Shown piece by piece: positions 56,401 through 64,000 of a stretch of 64,000 nt of DNA (its first letter is position 1; every line of letters starts with the position of its first letter). Both the position numbers and the translations under genes were made by a program. Location of the stretch: positions 6,869,001 to 6,933,000 of the forward strand of contig NC_056551.1 of assembly GCF_910596095.1 (NCBI RefSeq), given 5' to 3'. Source of the DNA: Thunnus maccoyii (taxonomy: Eukaryota > Chordata > Actinopteri > Scombriformes > Scombridae). The notes beneath the pieces were generated by a model. The model made no database searches and was not told the DNA's origin. It saw nothing but the letters and a program-made list of their open reading frames with translations.

Positions 56401-59400
56401 GTGCCCTTCCCTGATTTGTCAAGTACCTGTCACGTGACCCTTTTCTGGAAGAAAACAAACGACATCAGCCTTGACTACCAGTGGTTAATTCAACATGTAT
56501 AATGATGATGACGTTGTCTATGGTTGCAGCTGTTGTGCAGTTAAATTCTGCATTTTCATAATGCTACTACTACCTACATGCGTAGGAGGCAAGCTATTAT
56601 TTGGACGACATGCACCAATCTGCTTCCTGTTTACACTGGGACACGCATGCCGAGTGTACATGAATGGATATGTGATATGTGTTTTCAGGCATGTTAGTAT
56701 GGATGGGGAGTATATCTGAAATGGTGCTAAAATGCTTGTGTGGACGGAGATCGTTTTTGTTTTAAAATGAAAACGTATTAGTGTGGAGGTAGTCTTAGAA
56801 TGGCCCAGTCAGACCTCAATCCAGTTGAGAATCCGTGGCGAGACTTGAAAATTGCTGTTCACAGTCTACTTATGCAAGGCACAGTATGAACTGTGAACTA
56901 ATTTACAGTATACTCCTATTAAACAGGAGTTCTAGGAAGTCATCACATCAGCAGTAATTTCCCGCTCTGTCTCAATCACTGCAAGGTAAACAATAGAAAT
57001 GGCCCTCTATGTAGGCACACCTACTGACCCAACACAATGGGCTTATTGAAATGAGGGAGTCATTTCCAACATGATGTACCTTTTTGAATGAATATGTACT
57101 TAAGAATGTATAGTTTTTCTTCATTTTATTTTAGTCTATAAGATAGAGCCATTTCTATTGAGCAGATCAGATGTTTTTGGCGCTAAGGATAGAAATCTTC
57201 AGGAAGGTGCAGCTTATTATTTTGTGTCTTCTAGTTTTCTATCCCCAAATAAGCAAAACAAAGGTAAAGTCCTACTGGAACACAGAATCTAAAGACTGGC
57301 AGCATGCTTTACTGTAAGGCTGTAAAGTTGTCGACTTCATTATGTTCTGGAATGTTTCAGCTCTTAAACACATTCCTACAATGGAGTGACAGAATATTTG
57401 TACATGCCTACTTGCTAACATTTTCATTGTTCTTGATTTATGCAGTTTCCAGCCATTTACTTACTTCCATTAGCTATTGCTAACAAATGCATTTTCATAA
57501 TCTCATTATAAAAGAGAAAAAATAAAAAAATTGAATTTTCTTTTCCAAAAATGATTTTTTTGGAAAAATTAAATGATAACTACTGGACAATGGAAAAATA
57601 ATTTGTTAGTTGCTGTCCTAATAGAACAGTTTGTGGTCACTCAAGTAGCCTAGCTAGCTTAGCTCCTGGTACTCCGATGTCTTACCCCCTACCTTGGGCC
57701 TCAGGGAATACAGTGTTCACAAAGACCTCCTACTGCAACCTTTTGCAGCATTGTGTTTCTGCTTCAGTGGGCAGGAAAGGGTTAAGCATGTATGCATGCG
57801 TGCGTGAGCGAGCTTCGGTTTATAAAGCAACATACTGCTGCTGGGTAATGCTGTCTAATTGAGGGGGGAGAGAAAAGGGAAAAAAACTAGGTTACTCTTT
57901 TCCGTCTGCTCTACATGCTCTGACATCCTTCTGCGTCTCCGGCCTACACTTGTCCATCTAGTGCGCTCTGATTCCCGGACTGATAAATCCAGGGTTAGTT
58001 GGGATTAATTTAGCGCCTCCTCATTGTCTTTAGTATAGGAAAGAGGCCGGTCTATTTCTGTACATCAGTTCAAGAATAACCTTATTGCAAATGCCATCTT
58101 AAATGTCTGTCATGTTTGTGTTTTTGTTTTTCAGCGGACATCATATCTACAGTTGAGTTTAACCACACAGGGGAGCTGCTGGCTACAGGAGACAAGGGTG
58201 GGCGTGTCGTCATTTTCCAGCAGGAAATAGAGGTACAGCTGTCTTCTGTCTTCTGTTGAGTTTTATTCCCCACACACAAGACATTTTCGAGAAAGTCAAC
58301 ACTTGAACTCAAATACTCAAAAAGAGATGATTTTATTCTGGTAGCTATTTTGTAAGCAGAGATTTAAAGTTTAACAAGTGATGTGCTTTACATCCATGCC
58401 AGTTATATTTCTTTGTAAAAGTAGCTGTCACTTCTTATTCAAAAGATGAATGTGGCTTTTTGAAATGAAACTTATCAAATATAGAACAAAAATCACCACA
58501 CTGGCTTGTTCTTGTCTAACGTCAGTTCTTTTCATCTTTGTCTGATATTTCACCCGGCTCCCGGCAGAATAAGAATCAGCCTCAGTTCCGGAGCGAGTAC
58601 AATGTTTACAGCACTTTCCAGAGCCATGAGCCCGAGTTTGACTACTTGAAGAGTTTGGAAATAGAAGAGAAGATCAACAAGATTCGCTGGCTTCCTCAGA
58701 AGAATGCTGCTCAGTTCCTGTTGTCAACTAATGGTAAATTAATTATTCAAGAAGTCCACACTAGATTTTTGAAGGTGTAAAAAACATTGCTGCACTGGTC
58801 TCTGTGGGTTGAAAGGTGGAAGACTCGATCCCCTAACCACAATAAAGTACCTCCTCCTTTCTAGGACCATCATATTGTGTGAATGCAACCTACACAGACA
58901 TTTCATAGGTGACTGCCCATTCTCCACAAAAAGTTATTACACAAATCTTACAGATTCTGTGTGTGAAAAGGACTTACGGGAACTCAAACAGCTTAATAAA
59001 ATCTGCGCTAGAAATTTGGCTTCTTGAAGTTACTATTATTTTTAAAATGAATGCCAAATGGCACTAATGAAACGTAAACGCACCGATTATCACTGGAAAT
59101 ATAAAGTGATCAAAAATATGTTACAAAGCATAGAAAAAAAGAAAAAAAAGATGTTGGTGCTGCTATTAACATTGTTTTTTTTTCTTTGACAGATAAGACA
59201 ATTAAGTTGTGGAAAATCAGTGAACGAGACAAGAGACCAGAGGGCTATAACCTCAAAGAGGAGGATGGACGCTACAAAGATCCCAACACTATCACGTCAC
59301 TGCAGGTCTGTCCTTGAATCATACACAACCTTAGAGTATTTCACGAGAATACTCAGACAGACCAGAGTTCCTATGCGGAACTGTAAAATAATCCCTGCAC

Positions 59401-62400
59401 TTATACTTGGTCTAATATAAGAGCAGTGCTGCCCAGCCCAGTAGTTTTACTTCCTTAGATAATGCAGGCTGCTCAGATACTGATGGTTGAAACTTTTACA
59501 GTGTATTAAATGTTGAATGGATCACTTTAAATACCCACACAGATGTTTTCAGTCATTCTGGCTGATTACACTTTATTTAAAACCTTTAAAAAATTAACAG
59601 TTAACCAACAGGGTGAGTTAAACGTTAGTCAAACACTGTTGGTACATGTTAAAGGACAGGTTCACAATTTTTCAAGTCTGTCTTAAAGCAACAGTCAGGA
59701 GCCCAAATGAGCCCAAAATTGAAACATGTTTCCTCTTTTATCATTCCTCCTGTTCATACTGGCCATTAGAAGATCCCTTCATAATGCACTTACAATGCAA
59801 GTGATGAGAGCCAAAATCCACAGGCCTCCTTCTGTGCAAAAATCTATTTAGAAGTTTATCTGACGCTAATATGAAGTTTCAGCGTCCAAACTAGTCAAAT
59901 CAAGTAGATATCTTTCAATGGTACAGTCTTTTTGTTACTATACTTCCACTGCAGCTCAACAGGGAAACACTGTCCGAGGAAACACAAAGAGGGAATTTGA
60001 TGCTAAAAAGACTGTAAATGTGGCAGATATCCACTTGATATGACTAACTCAGACTTCTGAAGCTTCATGTAAGCTTCAGATCAACTTTTAAATGCCTTTT
60101 TGCATTTAAAAGTTGCATCTGTGGGAACAGTTGACCTATCAAAGTACATCTTGACAGGAGGATATAAATAGTTATGCCTCTACCTTGTAAGAGAAGCTAA
60201 TGCCCATTATTTCAGGTTTTAGAGCTAAACTCTATTAATTCCAAATCTTATGACGACCTTTGATTCAAAAGTATGAAACATGGGTGTGTTAGAAGTCAGG
60301 AGGGGCTACCGGTTTGGTTTCCTGTTCTGTTGCTAACGGCAAATAAAACTGCACCTCCCAATCTAAGCTACCACAGTAGAGAACTACTGTTAAGATCCGT
60401 TTAGACTCCTGTCACTACCATGCACCTTCAGGGTGCATAGTTATCAAGGCATTCAGCCAATAAGCTCATATTTCACACTTTGTTGGCACAAAATTCAAAG
60501 ACAGGAATTCAGGTTTAAATAAAGGCATTGTAATCTTAAAACGATTTCCCTCCTGGGTGGTGTTCACTGTGGATTTAACAGCTCCTTTAAATGCACCTAA
60601 CAAATGCTGCACAGACTGTTTCACTTCATCTGTTATGATCTTACGACCAGTGTAGAGGGTTGTATTGATTAAAAGGGAGCATATTTGTTTCATCAGATGC
60701 GCATAAGACACACAGCTACCTAAATACATACAATACTGTGTGGTACACTGGCTACATGCTCTGATAATAACAGTCTATGAAGAGCTTTGTGACAGACGAG
60801 AAATGTTAACAGTTTCAGATTATGTCCTGTTTGTTCATTTCTCAGGTACCAGTTTTAATACCCATGGACCTCATGGTGGAAGCCAGTCCACGGAGGGTGT
60901 TCGCCAATGCTCACACCTACCATATCAACTCTATCTCAGTCAACAGTGACAATGAGACTTACCTGTCTGCAGACGACCTTCGCATCAACCTTTGGCACCT
61001 CGAGATTACTGACCGCAGCTTCAGTATCCTTTAAGTCCACCACTACTCAAATGTATTTTTCTCATTGTTACTTCACGTGGATGTTTTGCCTTCACTGTGT
61101 AGAATACTGTATGTGCAGAGTTTGACTCTAGAAGGCTGTTTTCACATTCACCTGCTGAAAGGAAGATATTTCTCTGTGCTCACTCTAATTCTGAGTTTTA
61201 TGGTCTGAATCAGGGGATTAGTTGCTGCATTTTCCTTTTGTTTCATTTTCACACAAAAAAATCCAAGCGAACCAAAATGCATCACTAAAAGCTACAGAAG
61301 CCGTTGCAGAGTAGGCCTTGTATGTGTGTCTGTTTGAGGTCAGATCACATTCCCACCGCAAACAAACCACTTCAGAATTAGCATGGTACCAGACTGAGAC
61401 CACTTCCTCAAGGGGTCTTGGTATGGTTGTTTTGGTCTGCACCTTAGCACGATTGCAGTGTTCAGATCTGCGCAAACTAAGTGTACCAAGGGGAAAAAGG
61501 TCTGAAAGTCTGATTCAATCGGACTAAACAACACACGTTTGATAATGCATATGTATCTATGAGCATGATTTGTGACATCACAGGAGTGATGTGGAAACTC
61601 AAAGCCTCCAGTGCATATATACTGAGAATGGACTTTTCAGTAGGAGACATCTTGCACCCAGCAGTTGAACTTTTGAAATGGAAACTATTTGCATATTCAT
61701 AGATTCTGGATTTTTCAATGAAGGAGGAGTAGATCTTACTACCTTGCTTTCTCTTGAGTCCAATATCAGTCTGACAGTTTTTGTTTTCCTTTTGATTTGT
61801 GAAATATTTTGGACCCACAAAAATGCTCTGTGCACATCTCTGTGTATCATCATCACCCAAGTTGATCACGCGAAAGACTGTATATTCCTCTTAACCCTGT
61901 GCTCTTCAGATATTGTTGACATTAAACCAGCCAACATGGAGGAGCTAACGGAGGTGATCACAGCAGCTGAGTTCCACCCTCATCAGTGTAACACCTTTGT
62001 CTACAGCAGCAGCAAAGGAACTATCCGTCTGTGTGACATGAGGGCCTCAGCGCTATGTGACAAGCACTCCAAATGTGAGAACCTACTTTGGTCACTTTTA
62101 ATCACCATATCTCTACCTCAACAGGTAGCTTGAGTACTGAATTTATTATGCTAAGCCACCAGATTATCACTGAACAGCGAGCTGCCGCGGATACTGTATT
62201 ACCGCGGTAACGCAATCACATCATGCCCACCGCAGAGTGAGGCTGCTGAGTGAGCGGCTCACGTGATGGGACATTAGTTATTCTATCAGGCTTGACATAA
62301 AGAATGACGTGCCTGCCGAATGCTGAGGAATATTCCTGCTGCAAATTCGGCCTCTTAATCACAACACTGAAATAAAGATAGACATTTAGACTATAGAGGC

Positions 62401-63479
62401 TAGAAAGGATAGACCACTACAGGAATTAATGCATTCCAAAAGTTAACCTTATTGGCCCAAATATGAGACTGTTTTTTTCCCTGGAAATTTGCCTGAAAAA
62501 GTGGGGTCATCTTAAATTCGGGGTCTAGACAATTATGTGTTCACAACATCAGATATTCTCTTCGAATGGATAAAGTACCAATGTAAAACTGACTCCTACA
62601 CGGAGTGTTGCATTAGGGGTTGTTTGTAGCCTTAATGTTGCCAGGCTAGCGAGTGTCTGAAAGTCTATTTATATTGAGTGTGTTAGTCAGTCAGCCCTAA
62701 AAGTGTTTCATTAGTCCAGTTAAGTTTCTGAAGGCTTGTGTCATGTGTTTTTCTGCCACGGCAGGAAATAAATTCATGAGTGACAATGAGTCCAAAGCAT
62801 CTTCCAATGTCTTTACTGCAGAAACGGAACATGTCAAGCCGCCCAATACCACTGTCACAGATGATAAGGAGCTCAAAAAGATAAACAGGCAGTCTTATAA
62901 ATGCTAACTACTAGAGAAAATAATTTTTGGCCACTTCCAAGACCCTGGTAGGAGAGTTTGAGTATGTGACTATACTGTGATATAAGTTATATTCAAAAAG
63001 TATTTTTCCAAAAACAGGAGTTGGAAAAGGGGGTGGTCATCTTATAATCAGGGTCGACTTATATTCGGGCCAATACAGGATTTAAGAAGCAATTATTTTA
63101 TAACATCTGAGGTTTTAAAATATATTTTTTTATGGTGGTTACCGCAACCGTTTGAATGCCTTCACTAATTTGTGCAGTAAGAAAAAAAATCAATACTGTG
63201 GCAGCTCTAACTGAACTACACTTAATCTCCTACTAGACATTTGGAGAGTACTGCAGTTTGACTTTGGCTTTTTAATTAAGTTTGTATCAACCTTCTTTTA
63301 CTTGTCCAGTGTTTGAGGAGCCAGAAGACCCCAGTAATCGCTCCTTCTTCTCTGAGATCATATCCTCAATCTCAGATGTTAAGTTTAGCCACAACGGACG
63401 CTACATGATGACCAGAGACTACTTGTCTGTAAAGATCTGGGACCTGAACATGGAGAGCAGGCCAGTGGAGACCTATCAG
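50468..63479 (+). CDS. ppp2r2a: PP2A 55-kDa regulatory subunit B, alpha-like (partial, 3' end off window)
   Basis: B55 subunits are seven-bladed WD40 propellers that join the PP2A scaffold (A) and catalytic (C) subunits and choose substrates such as tau and Cdk1 targets. Eight exons, 50468-50474, 52550-52618, 58135-58232, 58568-58733, 59193-59305, 60846-61023, 61910-62074 and 63310-63479, join in phase with GT-AG borders and give residues 1-322 of about 447. Signature stretches: [114 protein letters not shown] and [15 protein letters not shown]. Isoform: DDDVAEAD, the [11 protein letters not shown] stretch and [15 protein letters not shown] favour alpha over delta, while AEFHPHQCN is delta/beta-like. 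A fish-specific duplicate or ppp2r2d cannot be excluded. The last exons, starting at the human HEYLRSKL, lie beyond 64000. Confidence 0.95.
50475..52549 (+). other. ppp2r2a: B55 intron 1
   Basis: 2.1 kb. The first 600 bp are GC-richer, with many GCTAGC and GTTAGC words. A 20-bp A run starts at 51482. An open frame at 51646-51858 follows a CTGCAG but shows no family resemblance. Confidence 0.75.
52550..52618 (+). CDS. ppp2r2a: B55 coding exon 2
   Basis: Acceptor ATCTCTGCAG, donor CTGAAG|GTATGA, 69 nt. Encodes [20 protein letters not shown] and AE, the conserved N-terminal lead-in to blade 1. Confidence 0.95.
54822..55711. mobile_element. Non-autonomous element nested in the Tc1 remnant (first)
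   Basis: About 890 bp with ~29-bp imperfect inverted ends: TGACTATGTTTACATGCACA on the left, and on the right the complement of TGACTACATTAACATGCACA. Tc1 coding sequence is interrupted by it and resumes directly after. ATATTCC-type words recur inside. No transposase is recognisable; the open frame at 54962-55405 on the minus strand is unlike any family I know. Confidence 0.7.
56222..56796. mobile_element. hAT-like MITE nested in the Tc1 remnant (second)
   Basis: The ends CTACATCCACACTACTAC and the complement of CTACCTCCACACTAATAC each lead into TTTTCATTTTAAAA. It is flanked by GTCTTAG on both sides (7 bp visible), and Tc1 coding sequence resumes after it with AATGGCCCAGTCAGACC. There is no coding capacity. 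Confidence 0.65.
58135..58232 (+). CDS. ppp2r2a: B55 coding exon 3
   Basis: Acceptor TTTTTCAG, donor ATAGAG|GTACAG, 98 nt. Encodes [20 protein letters not shown] and [12 protein letters not shown], blade 1 of the propeller. Confidence 0.97.
58568..58733 (+). CDS. ppp2r2a: B55 coding exon 4
   Basis: Acceptor TCCCGGCAG, donor CTAATG|GTAAAT, 166 nt. Encodes [20 protein letters not shown] and [20 protein letters not shown], including the hairpin that contacts the A subunit in PP2A-B55 structures. Confidence 0.97.
59193..59305 (+). CDS. ppp2r2a: B55 coding exon 5
   Basis: Acceptor TTCTTTGACAG, donor CTGCAG|GTCTGT, 113 nt. Encodes [20 protein letters not shown] and [16 protein letters not shown], blade 2 and the following loop. 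Confidence 0.97.
59306..60845 (+). other. ppp2r2a: B55 intron 5
   Basis: 1.5 kb. It holds a repeat typical of teleosts at about 59652-60130, which includes a 33-bp hairpin. Otherwise AT-rich with nothing recognisable. Confidence 0.7.
59652..60130. repeat. Dispersed teleost repeat with internal hairpin
   Basis: Starts AAAGGACAGGTTCACAATTT and includes GTCTTAAAGCAACAGTCAGG and AAGCTTCATGTAAGCTTCAG. It is recognised from memory as a common fish repeat. A perfect 13-bp stem (AACTTTTAAATGC with its complement) lies at about 60085-60115. No coding capacity. Confidence 0.5.
60846..61023 (+). CDS. ppp2r2a: B55 coding exon 6
   Basis: Acceptor CATTTCTCAG, donor AGCTTCA|GTATCC, 178 nt, ending in phase 1. 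Encodes [40 protein letters not shown] and [17 protein letters not shown], blade 3. The acidic DD in [10 protein letters not shown] is in the substrate-groove region of human B55 alpha. Confidence 0.96.
61270..61535. repeat. Possible repeat fragment in B55 intron 6
   Basis: CACCGCAAACAAACCACTTC, GTATGGTTGTTTTGGTCTGC and GTGTTCAGATCTGCGC suggest a decayed DNA element common in fish. Borders are not defined and no duplication was found. Confidence 0.35.
61910..62074 (+). CDS. ppp2r2a: B55 coding exon 7
   Basis: Acceptor GTGCTCTTCAG, donor TCCAAAT|GTGAGA, 165 nt. Encodes [20 protein letters not shown], then [19 protein letters not shown] and [14 protein letters not shown], blade 4. Confidence 0.97.
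62168..63216. mobile_element. hAT-like element filling B55 intron 7
   Basis: The body at 62176-63208 (1,033 bp, including a nested element) has inverted ends AGCGAGCTGCCGCGGATACT and the complement of AGAGCTGCCACAGTATTG. It is flanked by CACTGAAC and AACTGAAC, a duplication matching at 7 of 8 positions. TTACCGCGGTAACG near the left end and GGTTACCGCAACCG near the right add a second inverted pair. No transposase seen. Confidence 0.7.
62449..63076. mobile_element. Second element nested inside the hAT-like element
   Basis: Inverted ends TATTGGCCCAAATATGAGAC and the complement of TATTGGCCCGAATATAAGTC, with GGGGTCATCTTAAATTCGGG near the left and GGGTGGTCATCTTATAATCA near the right. About 628 bp. 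No transposase recognised; superfamily not assigned. Confidence 0.65.
63310..63479 (+). CDS. ppp2r2a: B55 coding exon 8 (last in window)
   Basis: Acceptor CTTGTCCAG, donor TATCAG|GTGAGA, 170 nt, ending in phase 0. Encodes [20 protein letters not shown], then [20 protein letters not shown] and [13 protein letters not shown]. No further exon is visible to 64000. Confidence 0.96.
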
Positions 63480-64000
63480 GTGAGACTGACCAAACAGATG
63501 CACCGTGCACAGAAACAATTTGTGGTGTCAAGTTTGTTACACTATTGCAATCAAATTGTGAGTGACCTCATGAGCTTTGAATTAACACTGTTTTATAGCA
63601 CTACTGTAGTGTAGAGCAGCAGGTATGGTCCAACAGTGTGAATGACAGTCCTCCTCTATTCAGTAACTTTGTGCTCTGAGAATCTCCTGTTGCTAATATT
63701 ATATTAGCATTAGATACAGGGCATTTACTGTCATTTTATTACTCCATACCACAGACAACTCGTAAGTGTGAACCACTTGAATTAAACTGGCTAAATTCAT
63801 ATGGGAAAACTGTTTCCTAGTTAACATGATTTATTGTTTTCTGACAGTCTCAACAAAAATAAAACTAAGAGTATTAATTTCAGACCTGTTATTTTATTGT
63901 TCAGGTGATAACGTGTCCACTCCTGTAAACAAAACACTAAATTTCCTTTGAATTTCAATACAAAGACAGATTTGTAGCAGTGACCACACCTTTTTTGAAC
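63480..64000 (+). other. ppp2r2a: Start of B55 intron 8
   Basis: AT-rich intron sequence running off the window. The open frame continues past the donor for a short distance but leaves the B55 homology at once. Nothing else recognised. Confidence 0.75.

Larger units (their letters stand above)
54268..56884 (+). mobile_element. Tc1-family transposon remnant with nested insertions
   Basis: The left end CAGTGCCTTGCACCCCCTGG and the right end TATGCAAGGCACAGTA are inverted and flanked by TA. The 5' part holds a decayed Tc1 transposase start ([20 protein letters not shown], from 54597). Later pieces from about 55713 encode the usual Tc1 body ([20 protein letters not shown], then the [12 protein letters not shown] catalytic region) with frameshifts and stops, and the last coding piece resumes near 56800. 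The segment between the transposase end and the right terminus is shortened. It is broken by insertions at about 54822-55711 and 56222-56796. It is inactive. Confidence 0.85.
52619..58134 (+). other. ppp2r2a: B55 intron 2
   Basis: 5.5 kb. About half is a decayed Tc1-family transposon (54268-56884) that itself carries two younger insertions. The remainder is AT-rich with nothing recognisable. Confidence 0.8.
62075..63309 (+). other. ppp2r2a: B55 intron 7
   Basis: 1.2 kb, almost entirely one hAT-like insertion (62176-63208) with a second element inside it. Confidence 0.8.

Noticed and set aside
1..64000. A new multi-gene or defence-type system
   Set aside because: All well-supported coding sequence belongs to three known vertebrate genes; the remaining structure is explained as introns, microsatellites and transposon remnants.

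Overview
The window is nuclear DNA from a vertebrate, most likely a teleost (probably a percomorph). Protein-coding genes are split by GT-AG introns, the proteins match vertebrate families nearly full length, and the introns and spacers hold AT-rich DNA, (CA)n and (CTAT)n microsatellites and Tc1- and hAT-type repeats typical of fish. There are no operons, CRISPR arrays or prokaryotic signals, and I recognised no rRNA or tRNA genes. The species cannot be named from this sequence.

Layout. 1-4440: intergenic, nothing recognisable. 4633-~18520, plus strand: stom (stomatin), 7 coding exons giving 284 aa, one further candidate 33-nt exon, and a ~3.5-kb 3' UTR holding a ~518-bp inverted-repeat element. 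~18585-~42790, minus strand: gsn (gelsolin, cytoplasmic-type start), 15 coding exons giving 730 aa, one candidate in-frame 27-nt microexon, a 9.8-kb first intron and a candidate noncoding first exon at 42647. 42965-50390: intergenic, with microsatellites, a mariner-type palindrome and repeat fragments. 50468 to beyond the right edge, plus strand: a B55 regulatory subunit of protein phosphatase 2A (closest to the alpha isoform), 8 exons giving the first 322 residues; the rest lies outside the window.

stom and gsn are tail to tail, and their predicted poly(A) sites are under 100 bp apart. STOM and GSN are also convergent neighbours in human (9q33), so this looks like an old conserved block; the B55 gene is not part of the human neighbourhood. 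The three products work separately: stomatin is a membrane scaffold, gelsolin severs and caps actin, and B55 selects substrates for PP2A.

Most of the structure not explained by genes is transposon debris: two hAT-like elements in stom intron 5 with flanking 8-bp duplications, a Tc1 remnant in B55 intron 2 carrying two further insertions, and a hAT-like element in B55 intron 7 with another element inside it. I saw nothing that looks like a new multi-gene system. The leads most worth testing are the two phase-preserving microexon candidates, the open upstream frame joined to gelsolin, and the closely packed convergent 3' ends.
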